Below, in pieces: positions 5,630 through 13,668 of a stretch of 13,708 nucleotides of DNA. The position numbers were made by a program, and so were the translations under genes. Each line of letters starts with the position of its first letter. The first letter of the stretch is position 1. Source of the stretch: Deltaproteobacteria bacterium (GTDB taxonomy: Bacteria > Desulfobacterota > DSM-4660 > Desulfatiglandales > HGW-15); NCBI GenBank assembly GCA_019308525.1, contig JAFDIC010000056.1:1-13708 (forward strand), in the 5' to 3' direction. The notes under the pieces were generated by a model. It was not told where the DNA came from and did not search any database. It saw only the letters and a list, made by a program, of their open reading frames with translations.

Positions 5630-7537
5630 ATGAAGACCACGTTGAAAGCTCAACTTATCAGAAGATTCGTTGCAGTTGTGTGTATCACTGGTGTTGTTTC
5701 CTCACTCGTAGGCACGTTGCTCTTGAACAAGTGGACCGTCGGGCAAGCAGAGGAGCATGTCAAGAATTCATTGAATGCTGCCAGAGAGATCTTGAACAGC
5801 AGATTAGAGATAATAAGTACCGTCATATATCTCTCTTCTGTGGCGAATACTCTAAAAGAAGCATTGTCAGAGAGGGATAGGCAACTTTTGTTGAAATACC
5901 TACAACATATGAGAGTTAAATGGGACATGGATATCCTGACTATTACGGACGAAGATGGAACAGTTCTTCTCAGAGCGAGAAACCCGAACGCTCTTGGAGA
6001 CAGTGTGGCCAGTAACAGGATCATCAGAAGGGTCCTGTCCACAAGAAAACAGGTCTCATCGGTGGAGATCGTCCCATACGAAGAACTGGAAAGGGAGGGG
6101 AAGGATATTGCGTTGCGTTGCCAAACGAAGCTCGTTGAGACTCCGAAGGCAAAGCCTGTGAAGAGACCGGAGGTAAGGTCTGGAATGGTCCTTATGTCAG
6201 CCTCACCGATTTTCGACAAGAAGAGAAGTTTGACGGGAGTCCTCTACGGTGGGGTCATCTTGAACAGGAACTATCAGATTGTCGATAAGATACGGGACAT
6301 AGTCTATCACAACGAGGAGTATAGGGGAAAGCAGGTGGGGACTGCCACTATCTTCTTGAAGGATTTCAGAATATCGACAAACGTGGAGAACACCGACGGG
6401 TCAAGGGCGATAGGCACGAGGGTGTCTGAGGAGGTCTATGAGAGGGTCTTGGAGAGGGGCGAGCGGTGGGCCGGGAGAGCCTTTGTCGTCAATGACTGGT
6501 ACGTTTCGGCCTATGAACCGATAAGGGATTTCAGCAACAGGATAATCGGAATGCTTTCGGTAGCGGTTCTGGGCCAGAAGTTTGCTGACATGAGGAAGGA
6601 GACCCTTATCATCTTTTTCGGGATCACGGCTTTTGGAATGGTTCTCTCCCTTGTAATTGCCAATTTTCTCTCTGACGCCATGGTCAGACCCATCAAGCGT
6701 CTAGTTGAGGTGGCCCACAGGATCTCTCAAGGGGATTTCTCTGTGAAGGTGGAAAGCCGTTCGGCAAACGAGCTTTCGGAACTCGAGACGGCCTTCGACG
6801 TGATGGGATCGTCCCTCCAGGAAAGGGACGAAGAGATCAGGAAGCTCACCGAACAGCATATGATGCGTTCCGAGAAACTCTCCTCCATTGGGAGGCTCGC
6901 CGCAGGGATAGCCCATGAGATCAACAACCCCCTCACCTCTGTCCTGACCTTCAGCTCTCTACTTCTTAGAAAAGCCCCTGATGATCAAAAGGAGAGGTTG
7001 GGCATCATTGTCCAGGAGACAACACGGTGCAGGGAGATCGTTAAGAACCTGTTGAACTTCGCAAGACAGAGTGAGCCGAAAAAGGAACTATCCAATCTCA
7101 ACCAGATAATTGAGGCCGCCTTCTCCCTCATAAAGAATCAGTTGTATGTGAACGAACGCAGGATCGACGTTGTGAAAGAACTGGCATGCCTACCCGAGAT
7201 CCACATCGACCCGAACCAGATGCTCGAGGTTTTCGTCAATATCATGATCAATGCAGTGGATGCGATGCCTGAGGGCGGAACCTTAAGGGTCACAACCGGG
7301 GTTTCGGAAGACGGGGCCTTTGTCGAGGCGCGGGTTTCGGATACAGGTATAGGCATTCCAGAAGAGAACATAAACGATATATTCGATCCTTTTTTTACGA
7401 CCAAGGAAGCGGGCAAAGGGACAGGCCTTGGCCTTGCCGTAGCCTATGGTATCGTCGAAAGGCACAAGGGCAGGATTGATGTTGAAAGCGAGGTAAACAA
7501 GGGGACGACATTCATCATTAAACTGCCAGTGGAGTAA
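5630..7537 (+). CDS. Membrane sensor histidine kinase with extracytoplasmic Cache-like sensor and HAMP
   Basis: A 635-residue sensor kinase of the NtrB/ZraS-like type. It has an N-terminal transmembrane helix (about 11-33), a ~290-residue periplasmic region of double-Cache type (about 35-322), a second transmembrane helix (about 325-347), and a HAMP linker starting [20 protein letters not shown] (351-370). The HisKA domain has the phospho-accepting H429 in [15 protein letters not shown]. The HATPase domain has the N box (N541 in [10 protein letters not shown]), G1 box DTGIGIP (571-577), F box FDPFFTTK and G2 box [18 protein letters not shown]. All catalytic residues are intact. ATG 5630 follows GAGG by nine bases. 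Only 3 bases separate it from the response regulator gene, its obvious partner. The Cache region suggests a small-molecule ligand such as an organic acid, but the ligand cannot be read from sequence. Confidence 0.93.
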   Translation: MKTTLKAQLIRRFVAVVCITGVVSSLVGTLLLNKWTVGQAEEHVKNSLNAAREILNSRLEIISTVIYLSSVANTLKEALSERDRQLLLKYLQHMRVKWDMDILTITDEDGTVLLRARNPNALGDSVASNRIIRRVLSTRKQVSSVEIVPYEELEREGKDIALRCQTKLVETPKAKPVKRPEVRSGMVLMSASPIFDKKRSLTGVLYGGVILNRNYQIVDKIRDIVYHNEEYRGKQVGTATIFLKDFRISTNVENTDGSRAIGTRVSEEVYERVLERGERWAGRAFVVNDWYVSAYEPIRDFSNRIIGMLSVAVLGQKFADMRKETLIIFFGITAFGMVLSLVIANFLSDAMVRPIKRLVEVAHRISQGDFSVKVESRSANELSELETAFDVMGSSLQERDEEIRKLTEQHMMRSEKLSSIGRLAAGIAHEINNPLTSVLTFSSLLLRKAPDDQKERLGIIVQETTRCREIVKNLLNFARQSEPKKELSNLNQIIEAAFSLIKNQLYVNERRIDVVKELACLPEIHIDPNQMLEVFVNIMINAVDAMPEGGTLRVTTGVSEDGAFVEARVSDTGIGIPEENINDIFDPFFTTKEAGKGTGLGLAVAYGIVERHKGRIDVESEVNKGTTFIIKLPVE

Positions 7538-7540
7538 ACG

Positions 7541-8938
7541 ATGATAGCAAAGAGAGTAATGGTCATCGATGACGAAGAAAACGTGTGCAGGAGTTGCAAA
7601 GAGATATTAATGGAAGACGGATACGAAGTGGAGACCTTCACGAGCCCTAAAGGCGGTCTGGAACGGTTAAAAGAGGAGGGCTTCGACCTGGTTCTTCTCG
7701 ACCTCAAGATGCCGGAGATGGACGGAATCGAGATGCTCAAGAAGCTGAGGCAAGAGCATCAGAACACTGGCGTGATCGTTATCACAGGTTATGCCACCGT
7801 GGATACGGCTGTTGTTTCCATGAAGCTCGGTGCTTTCGATTATGTAGCAAAACCTTTTACTCCGGATGAGCTGAGCATGGTGGTGGGCAAGGCCTTTGAG
7901 CACCAGAGATTGGTTACCGAGAATAGATACCTAAGGGAGGAACTAACCAGGAAATTCGAGTTGGATAATATAGTTGGCCAAAGTGATGCACTCAGGAAGG
8001 TTTGCGAGTTGATAAAGCGCGTCGCCCCGACAGATACGACTGTCTTGATCCAGGGAGAGAGCGGCACTGGCAAGGAACTGGTGGCACGGGATATCCACCG
8101 GTACAGCCAGAGAAGGGACAAGGCTTTTGTCATTGTGGACTGCGCGACTCTTGCCCAGAACGTAATCGAGAGCGAACTTTTCGGCTATGTGAAGGGTGCC
8201 TTTACCGGTGCAACCGGATCCAAGGAGGGACTCTTTGAAACAGCCAACGGGGGTACCATCTTTCTCGATGAGATTGCCAACATCAGCCTTGAAATCCAAG
8301 CTAAGTTGCTTAGAGTGATCCAGGAACAGGAATTCAAGAGGGTGGGCGACTCGAAAAGCAGGAAGGTGGATGTGCGGTTTATTGCTGCAACCAACAGAGA
8401 CCTGGAAAGGCTGATCAAGGAGAAGGTGTTTCGGGAAGACCTGCTCTATCGGCTCGATGTATTTCGTATCTTTCTGCCGCCTCTGAGGGATAGAAAGGAG
8501 GATATCGCCGTGTTGGCCAACTATTTCCTTGATTCTTTTGCAAGAGCCATGCACAAGGATATCAGAGGGTTCTCCCGTGAGGCTCTGGAGGTACTGGAGG
8601 AGTATGGGTGGCCGGGTAATGTGAGAGAGCTCAAGAACGTCATGGAGAGACTGGTCATCATGAGTGACGAAGCCGTTGCCTCCTCCTCGCAGGTCTGTAG
8701 CGCTCTCGGGGACAGGATGAAGCAGGTGGTCGACACGGTCCCCAAGACGGCAGAAGAGCTGAAACAACTGAGAAGGAAGATCACCAAAAGGATCTCGGAT
8801 GATCTGGAGAGCGCCTTTGTGATGGATGCCCTGAGGAGAAACAACGGGAACGTAACCAGGGCAGCGGAAGATGTGGGTATGCTTAGGCCCAATTTTCATG
8901 CCCTCATGAGAAAGCACGGCATTAGCGCCAAGTCCTGA
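7541..8938 (+). CDS. Sigma54-dependent response regulator (receiver-AAA+-Fis-type HTH)
   Basis: A 465-residue NtrC-family activator. The receiver domain (1-120) has acidic D10/D11, phospho-accepting D54 (VLLDLKMP) and K104 (KPF). The AAA+ domain has Walker A GESGTGKE (172-179), the sigma54-contacting GAFTGA loop (219-224), Walker B TIFLDEI (239-245) and WPGNVREL (357-364). The C-terminal HTH (about 425-462) contains NNGNVTRAAEDVGMLRPNFH. When phosphorylated by the upstream kinase it should oligomerise, bind upstream sites and drive sigma54 open-complex formation. The adjacent downstream operon has a sigma54 promoter and a palindrome, so it is the likely target. The receiver carries a CxxC pair (C16, C19) just after the acidic pocket, shared with the receiver-ferredoxin protein encoded next. 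Confidence 0.95.
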   Translation: MIAKRVMVIDDEENVCRSCKEILMEDGYEVETFTSPKGGLERLKEEGFDLVLLDLKMPEMDGIEMLKKLRQEHQNTGVIVITGYATVDTAVVSMKLGAFDYVAKPFTPDELSMVVGKAFEHQRLVTENRYLREELTRKFELDNIVGQSDALRKVCELIKRVAPTDTTVLIQGESGTGKELVARDIHRYSQRRDKAFVIVDCATLAQNVIESELFGYVKGAFTGATGSKEGLFETANGGTIFLDEIANISLEIQAKLLRVIQEQEFKRVGDSKSRKVDVRFIAATNRDLERLIKEKVFREDLLYRLDVFRIFLPPLRDRKEDIAVLANYFLDSFARAMHKDIRGFSREALEVLEEYGWPGNVRELKNVMERLVIMSDEAVASSSQVCSALGDRMKQVVDTVPKTAEELKQLRRKITKRISDDLESAFVMDALRRNNGNVTRAAEDVGMLRPNFHALMRKHGISAKS

Positions 8939-8976
8939 CAGAACCCTGGCTGCCTCTTGTGACTCACTCCATTTTT

Positions 8977-9000
8977 CTCCCTTCAGGGAGGCTCTTTTCT
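8977..9000 (+). terminator. Weak Rho-independent terminator candidate
   Basis: CTCCC (8977-8981) pairs with GGGAG (8986-8990) around a TTCA loop, followed by the T-rich GCTCTTTTCT. The stem is only 5 bp and the T tract is interrupted, so termination may be partial. The position, about 40 bases after the response regulator stop, is suitable. Confidence 0.35.
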
Positions 9001-9151
9001 GCCTTTCTGTGCCCCCTCTGTGGCGTTGCTCCAGGTGGCCCGTCCGAGGTGCTCCCTGCCTCCCCGCCGATCCTTTCGACCGGGTATACACCTGTATTAC
9101 TCGCTCATACACCGGGCGGGCTTTACTGCTCGGTGAAAATCCCCTCGTCCC

Positions 9152-9172
9152 CCGTATGAGGGGTCCATACGG
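9152..9172 (+). promoter_or_regulatory. Perfect 7-7-7 palindrome, candidate upstream activator site
   Basis: CCGTATG (9152-9158) and CATACGG (9166-9172) form a perfect inverted repeat around seven bases. Its centre lies about 130 bp before the predicted start of transcription of the downstream operon, the usual distance for enhancer sites of NtrC-type activators. A second, imperfect inverted pair with the related GTATGAG core lies at 9080-9116 (CCGGGTATA and CATACACCGGG). Binding by the neighbouring response regulator is inference. Confidence 0.5.
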
Positions 9173-9264
9173 TTGGGGGTGGGCCCGCTTCAAAAGGACC
9201 CAGGGGTGTGTCTGTAATGTTCCGTTATTTAATGATTTTTGAAGTATCCCCCTCCTTTTTCGTC

Positions 9265-9281
9265 CTGGCCCGCTATTTGCC
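9265..9281 (+). promoter_or_regulatory. Sigma54 (-24/-12) promoter of the receiver-ferredoxin operon
   Basis: The sequence CTGGCCCGCTATTTGCC fits the sigma54 consensus TGGCACG-N4-TTGCW with a single change in the -24 element (C for A) and C at the last, variable position. The invariant GG (9267-9268) and GC (9279-9280) have the required 10-base separation. Transcription would start near 9292, giving a leader of about 29 bases before ATG 9321. The AT-rich stretch 9215-9245 between enhancer and promoter would suit DNA bending, though no strong IHF site was found. Confidence 0.7.
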
Positions 9282-9320
9282 TTACCAGAGGATGTGAATT
9301 CACCAAAGGAGGTATTCAAT

Positions 9321-10346
9321 ATGCCGGAGACAGCGATGCACGCGGGACGGGAAGAGATCCTGGTGGTCGATGACGAGCCCATGGTATGCAAGAGCTGCAA
9401 GGAAATACTCGAGGAAGAGGGGTACGAGGTGGACCTGGCCTATTCCGGCCAGGAGGGCATCAAGAAGGCCCTTGAGAAGATGTTCGATCTCGTCATAGTA
9501 GATATGAAGATGCCCGATGTCAGCGGGATGGCCCTTCTCAAGAGGATCAAATCGGAGCGGCTGAAGACGCCTGTGATCATGATTACGGCTTACTCGAGTG
9601 TGGAGACGGCTATCGAAGCGATGAAGATGGGGGCCTCGGACTACATTCCGAAACCATTCACCCCTGACGAGCTGTCTGAGGTGGTAAAGACAGCCCTTTC
9701 CTTCAGGGAGCAGCGGGGGGAGCAGAGGTTCCCAGGCGGGCAGCTCATCACCAGAGAGACGGTGATGAAGGTGCTGGAGAAGCAGAAGCCCCAGGTCCAG
9801 TATGCCATCACGGTGGATGTGGACAGGTGTATCGGATGCCAGATGTGCATGATGGATTGTGCAGCCCAGCACGCGGAGGCCAAAGACCTGCCGATTGTCT
9901 ACCCCAAATCCTGGAGCCTACTTTCCGAGTCGAGGCTCTATGTGGATCTCCAAGGGCCTCAGCCCGTGCCACTTCTCTGCAGGCAGTGCGAAAACGCACC
10001 GTGTGTGAGCGTCTGTCCCACCGGGGCCATCGAGGTGGACGATGAATTCGGATTCAAGATCGTCAACAAGGACCTCTGCATCGGGTGCAGGTCGTGTCTG
10101 CTTGCGTGTCCCTTTGGTGTGATTTCGATGGATCGTGAGGGGAAGGTCGCTCTAAAGTGCGACATGTGTATCGATAGGTTTCGGCAGGGCATAGAACCGG
10201 CTTGCGTACAGATCTGCCCCACAGGGGCCCTTTCATTGAAACCCGTTGAGGAGACTCTGGCCGAGGCAAGGAGGAAGACGGCAGAGCTGATATCGAAGGG
10301 AGAGAATGAGAAGATTTCGCTCAGACATCTCATCAGCTACAAGTGA
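9321..10346 (+). CDS. Receiver domain fused to four-cluster [4Fe-4S] ferredoxin subunit
   Basis: A 341-residue fusion. Residues 10-130 are a complete response-regulator receiver: D17/D18, phospho-acceptor D61 (LVIVDMKMP), T89 (MITAY) and K111 (KPF). Residues 160-310 are a DmsB/HycB/CooF-type electron-transfer domain with 16 Cys in four sets: 170/173/176/180, 220/223/228/232, 253/256/259/263 and 280/283/295/299, enough for four [4Fe-4S] clusters. No signal or Tat peptide is present, so it is cytoplasmic. ATG 9321 follows AAAGGAGG by eight bases; an in-frame upstream start at 9294 lacks such a site and abuts the predicted transcription start. It is first in the operon and is followed after 9 bases by the NuoE-like gene. 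It probably passes electrons between the flavoprotein module and an unseen partner, with phosphorylation possibly controlling assembly or flow (inference). Confidence 0.9.
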   Translation: MPETAMHAGREEILVVDDEPMVCKSCKEILEEEGYEVDLAYSGQEGIKKALEKMFDLVIVDMKMPDVSGMALLKRIKSERLKTPVIMITAYSSVETAIEAMKMGASDYIPKPFTPDELSEVVKTALSFREQRGEQRFPGGQLITRETVMKVLEKQKPQVQYAITVDVDRCIGCQMCMMDCAAQHAEAKDLPIVYPKSWSLLSESRLYVDLQGPQPVPLLCRQCENAPCVSVCPTGAIEVDDEFGFKIVNKDLCIGCRSCLLACPFGVISMDREGKVALKCDMCIDRFRQGIEPACVQICPTGALSLKPVEETLAEARRKTAELISKGENEKISLRHLISYK

Positions 10347-10355
10347 GGTGGAAGA

Positions 10356-10814
10356 ATGGAACTCGGCAAAGTGGACCGAATCATTGAAGCCTATGAGGGC
10401 GACAGATCTCAGGTGATCGGGATTCTTCAGGACGTTCAGGCGGAGTACAACTATCTTCCCTACGATGCACTCACCAGGGTATCGCAGAAGATGAAGATAC
10501 CTCTCAGTCAGATTTACAGCTTGGCCACCTTTTTCAAGGCCTTCAGCCTGGAGCAGAGGGGGAAACACCTGGTAACCGTATGCATGGGAACGGCCTGCCA
10601 CGTGAGGAGGGCACCCATGATTCTGGAGGAAATGTCTAGGATTCTGGGGATAAAGGCCGGTCAAACCACTCCGGATTTGAAGTTTTCCTTGGAAACGGTC
10701 AACTGTCTGGGTGCCTGCGCCTTGGGACCCATCGTGGTGATCGATGGGAAGTATTTTGGCCACATGACGGCAAGGAAGGCGCGTGCCTTGCTGAAGGGAT
10801 ACGAAAAGGAATAG
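10356..10814 (+). CDS. NuoE/HydC-like [2Fe-2S] thioredoxin-fold subunit
   Basis: A 152-residue homologue of the 24-kDa subunit of complex I and of HydC/HndA/HoxE in NAD(P)-linked hydrogenases and formate dehydrogenases. The N-terminal helical part contains ILQDVQAEYNYLPYDAL and SQIYSLATFFKAFSL, both family hallmarks. The thioredoxin-like part binds a [2Fe-2S] cluster through C76, C81, C117 and C121 (VCMGTACHVR and NCLGACALGP). It docks on the NuoF-like flavoprotein encoded immediately downstream. GAGGTGG precedes ATG 10356. The stop codon TAG at 10812-10814 is immediately followed by the next gene's GTG. Length is normal for the family. Assignment to a specific enzyme (hydrogenase or formate dehydrogenase) is not possible from this subunit. 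Confidence 0.93.
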   Translation: MELGKVDRIIEAYEGDRSQVIGILQDVQAEYNYLPYDALTRVSQKMKIPLSQIYSLATFFKAFSLEQRGKHLVTVCMGTACHVRRAPMILEEMSRILGIKAGQTTPDLKFSLETVNCLGACALGPIVVIDGKYFGHMTARKARALLKGYEKE

Positions 10815-12677
10815 GTGAAGGCCATGGGACGGATCGAATCATCTGAGCAACTCGAGGAATTGAGAAGATCCCTCCTTTCAGAAAAGGAGGCGAAAGAGAC
10901 AAAGATTACGGTTTGTACGGGCACGGGTTGCAGGGCCTCTGGAGCCGAAGAGGTTATGAAGGCATTCGAGCGGGAGATAGGCAAGAACGGGTTTCGGGCT
11001 GAGGTGACCACCAAGGGCACTGGTTGCCACGGCTTCTGCGAGAGGGGGCCCCTCGTGGTCCTCGACCCCGATGGGATTTTCTACCAGAAGGTGAAGCCCG
11101 AGGACGTACCCGAGATTCTCTCCGAAACAGTAAAGAACAAGCGAATCATCAAGAGGCTGCTCTATGAAGATCCAACCACTGGGGAGAGGATCACCCACGA
11201 GAAGGACGTTCCCTTTTACAAGAAACAGCAGAGACTCCTCCTTGCCAAGAGCCTGGATCTCGATCCCACGGACATAGGGGACTACATCGCCCATGGTGGA
11301 TACGGGGCCTTGGCAAAGGTGCTTGGCAGAATGACCCCTGAGGAGGTCATAAGAGAAGTAAAAAAGTCGGGCCTGAGAGGCAGGGGAGGAGGTGGATTCC
11401 CCACAGGGGTGAAGTGGGAGACATGCAGGAATGCGGAAGGAGATCCGAAGTACGTGATCTGTAACGCAGACGAAGGCGATCCGGGGGCGTACATGGACCG
11501 GAGCCTGTTGGAGGGCAATCCCCACGGTGTGATCGAGGGGATGATCATCGGAGCCTATGCCATCGGTGCAAGCGAGGGTTTCATATACGTGCGAAACGAG
11601 TATCCCCTGGCAGTGGCCAATGCAAGGCTGGCTCTTGAACAGGCCCGGGAGTATGGCTTCCTGGGTGAGGACATTCTCTCATCGGGCTTCGAGTTCGATA
11701 TCAGAATATCGAGGGGTGGCGGAGCCTTTGTGTGTGGGGAGTCCAGTGCTTTGATGGCATCCCTCGAGGGCAAACCGGGGCGGCCCCGGGCCAAGTATAT
11801 CCACACGGTCAAGCGGGGCCTATGGGGGAAGCCGAGCAACCTGAACAATGTTGAAACCTGGGCCAACGTACCTCTCATCATACAGAAAGGATCAGAATGG
11901 TATCGAGAAATTGGAACCGAAAAGAGCAAGGGGACAAAGATATTTTCCCTGGTGGGTAAGATAAACAATACCGGGTTGGTGGAGGTTCCCATGGGGATTT
12001 CACTCCGGGAGATCATCTATGACATAGGGGGAGGGATCCCAGATGGCAAGCGGTTCAAAGCCGTTCAAACCGGCGGGCCTTCGGGTGGATGTGTTCCGGA
12101 GAGCCTGATCGACATGCCGGTGGATTTCGACGAGCTGACCAAGGCCGGTTCCATGATGGGAAGCGGCGGTATGGTGGTGATGGACGAAGGGACCTGCATG
12201 GTCGATGTGGCCAGGTATTTCTTGAACTTCCTGAAGGACGAATCCTGTGGAAAATGTGTCCCCTGCCGGGAAGGGATTAAAAGAATGCTGGAGATTCTGG
12301 ATCGGATTTGTGAGGGAAAAGGCGAGGAAGGGGATGTTGCGGTTCTTTCAGAGATTGCGCGGGCCGTCCAGGACACTTCTCTCTGCGCCCTGGGCAGGAC
12401 GGCTCCCAATCCGCTGCTCACCACGATCAAGTATTTCCGGGATGAGTACATGGCGCATATCAGGGACAAGAAGTGCCCTGCAGGAGTTTGCAAGGCTCTC
12501 ATCCGGTATGTCATCGACCAGGAGAGATGCACGGGGTGTGGGGCCTGCAAAAAGGCCTGTCCTGAGGGCGCCATTACTGGGGAAAGGAAAAACCCCCACG
12601 AGATCGATCCCGGCAAGTGCGTCCGGTGTGGAATATGTATTGAGACATGTAAGGAGCAGGCCATTAAAGTGGCTTGA
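10815..12677 (+). CDS. NuoF/HydB-like NAD(P)H- and FMN-binding iron-sulfur subunit
   Basis: A 620-residue flavoprotein with the extended layout of HydB/HndC. An N-terminal thioredoxin-like [2Fe-2S] domain (C34, C39, C71, C75) comes first. The NADH/FMN-binding core has GRGGGGFPTGVKW (189-201) and NADEGDPGAYMDR (217-229), then an SLBB segment. A [4Fe-4S] site has C478/C481/C484 plus C524 (SLCALG), with a CPAGVC motif (554-559). Two C-terminal [4Fe-4S] ferredoxin motifs follow (572/575/578/582 and 602/605/608/612). It should oxidise or reduce NAD(P)H and split electrons into iron-sulfur chains; HydB-type proteins take part in flavin-based electron bifurcation in other enzymes. GTG 10815 directly abuts the previous stop; ATG 10824 is an alternative start three codons in. 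No truncation or missing ligand is seen. Confidence 0.94.
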   Translation: MKAMGRIESSEQLEELRRSLLSEKEAKETKITVCTGTGCRASGAEEVMKAFEREIGKNGFRAEVTTKGTGCHGFCERGPLVVLDPDGIFYQKVKPEDVPEILSETVKNKRIIKRLLYEDPTTGERITHEKDVPFYKKQQRLLLAKSLDLDPTDIGDYIAHGGYGALAKVLGRMTPEEVIREVKKSGLRGRGGGGFPTGVKWETCRNAEGDPKYVICNADEGDPGAYMDRSLLEGNPHGVIEGMIIGAYAIGASEGFIYVRNEYPLAVANARLALEQAREYGFLGEDILSSGFEFDIRISRGGGAFVCGESSALMASLEGKPGRPRAKYIHTVKRGLWGKPSNLNNVETWANVPLIIQKGSEWYREIGTEKSKGTKIFSLVGKINNTGLVEVPMGISLREIIYDIGGGIPDGKRFKAVQTGGPSGGCVPESLIDMPVDFDELTKAGSMMGSGGMVVMDEGTCMVDVARYFLNFLKDESCGKCVPCREGIKRMLEILDRICEGKGEEGDVAVLSEIARAVQDTSLCALGRTAPNPLLTTIKYFRDEYMAHIRDKKCPAGVCKALIRYVIDQERCTGCGACKKACPEGAITGERKNPHEIDPGKCVRCGICIETCKEQAIKVA

Positions 12678-12680
12678 TCG

Positions 12681-12702
12681 ATCCCCGGCCCGAAAAGGGG
12701 AT
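12681..12702 (+). other. Intercistronic stem-loop
   Basis: ATCCCC (12681-12686) and GGGGAT (12697-12702) pair around a 10-base loop in the 55-base gap between the flavoprotein gene and the last gene. No T tract follows, so this is more likely an RNA stability or processing element than a terminator. Confidence 0.35.
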
Positions 12703-12732
12703 GGATGGCAGAGACGAGAAGGAGAAGGTGCC

Positions 12733-13518
12733 ATGGTGAGGCTGAAAATCAATGGGAGAGAGGTTGAAGTCGAAAAGGACAGTACGGTCCTTCAGGCGGC
12801 TAAGAAACTCGGCATCGAGATTCCTACCCTATGTCACCACGATGCCCTATCCCCTTATGGCTCCTGCAGGCTCTGTGTCGTTGAGATCAGGAAGAGGGGA
12901 AGGTCGGGTTCCAGGATTGTCACTTCCTGTAACTATCCGGTGGAGGAGGGGCTTGATGTAGAGACCGACTCCGACAGGGTTCTGAAGGACAGGAAGATAG
13001 TTATGGAGCTGCTTCTTGCCCGATGCCCGGATGTGAAGGTACTCCAGGAGATGGCCAGGCACATGGGGATCGAGAAACCGCGGTTCAGCCTGGATCACAG
13101 CACCTGCATTCTCTGCGGACTCTGCGTGAGGGTTTGTGAGGAGACCATCGGTGCGAGCGCCATCAGTTTCGTGAGCCGGGGAGTCGATGAGGACGTGTCG
13201 ACTCCCTACGATATCTCTTCGGATGTCTGTATCGGTTGCGGTACATGCGCAAGGGTCTGCCCCACGGGCGCAATAACCGTGGAGACGATCGAAGACGTGA
13301 TGAGAATCAAGAAATTCAAGAGATTCAGTACGACCAAGAAGATGCATCAATGTCCCTCCTGTGGAAAGTACTACATAGCCGAACTCCATATGGACTGGAT
13401 TTCTCAGCGCCTCGGGCCTCTTTCCTTTCTGACCAGCCTTTGCCCGGAATGTAAGAGAAGCGGAAGTGCCAAGATTCAGCAGAGGAGCCAGGTGGCGCGC
13501 AACATGCGTCCCTCCTGA
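12733..13518 (+). CDS. HoxU/NuoG N-terminus-like iron-sulfur protein with CxxC-CxxC tail
   Basis: A 261-residue protein matching the N-terminal electron-wire part of NuoG, HoxU and HydA. A [2Fe-2S] plant-type ferredoxin domain has C34, C45, C48 and C66 (TLCHHDALSPYGSCRLCVVE). Two [4Fe-4S] motifs follow: C125/C128/C131/C135 and C166/C169/C172/C176. The His-ligated cluster site of NuoG is not seen. Residues 200-241 form an extra tail with CPSC (207-210) and CPEC (237-240), likely a zinc-ribbon or rubredoxin-like site. Neither an H-cluster nor a molybdopterin domain is attached, so it is an electron relay and not a catalytic subunit. ATG 12733 has GGAG (12721-12724) eight bases upstream; the open frame extends much further 5' only as a shadow of the flavoprotein gene. 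Confidence 0.9.
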   Translation: MVRLKINGREVEVEKDSTVLQAAKKLGIEIPTLCHHDALSPYGSCRLCVVEIRKRGRSGSRIVTSCNYPVEEGLDVETDSDRVLKDRKIVMELLLARCPDVKVLQEMARHMGIEKPRFSLDHSTCILCGLCVRVCEETIGASAISFVSRGVDEDVSTPYDISSDVCIGCGTCARVCPTGAITVETIEDVMRIKKFKRFSTTKKMHQCPSCGKYYIAELHMDWISQRLGPLSFLTSLCPECKRSGSAKIQQRSQVARNMRPS

Positions 13519-13668
13519 TTGTCGGCTGGCCCTCAGGAGAGAGAGTTCTCGCAGGGGAGACCGGGACGTAGGTTCTGAAGCAACTTCTGATGTCGCCTTG
13601 AGTGAAGCTTCTTCCCGGTAGCTCCCATATGCTCTGGCCTCCAATTCCATATCGACGATGAATGGGGG

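Noticed and set aside
7943..9400. Long open frame on the minus strand, 485 codons
   Set aside because: It lies antisense to the sigma54 regulator and the receiver-ferredoxin gene, has no family features, and its codon pattern is that of a shadow frame in GC-rich coding DNA.
12247..12732. Upstream extension of the HoxU-like frame into the flavoprotein gene
   Set aside because: The extension overlaps the conserved C-terminal cluster domains of the flavoprotein in another frame; ATG 12733 has its own ribosome-binding site and begins exactly at the ferredoxin domain.
12847..13650. Minus-strand open frame of 267 codons antisense to the HoxU-like gene
   Set aside because: The plus-strand protein has perfect FeS ligand motifs; the antisense translation is low-complexity with no recognisable domain or ribosome-binding site.
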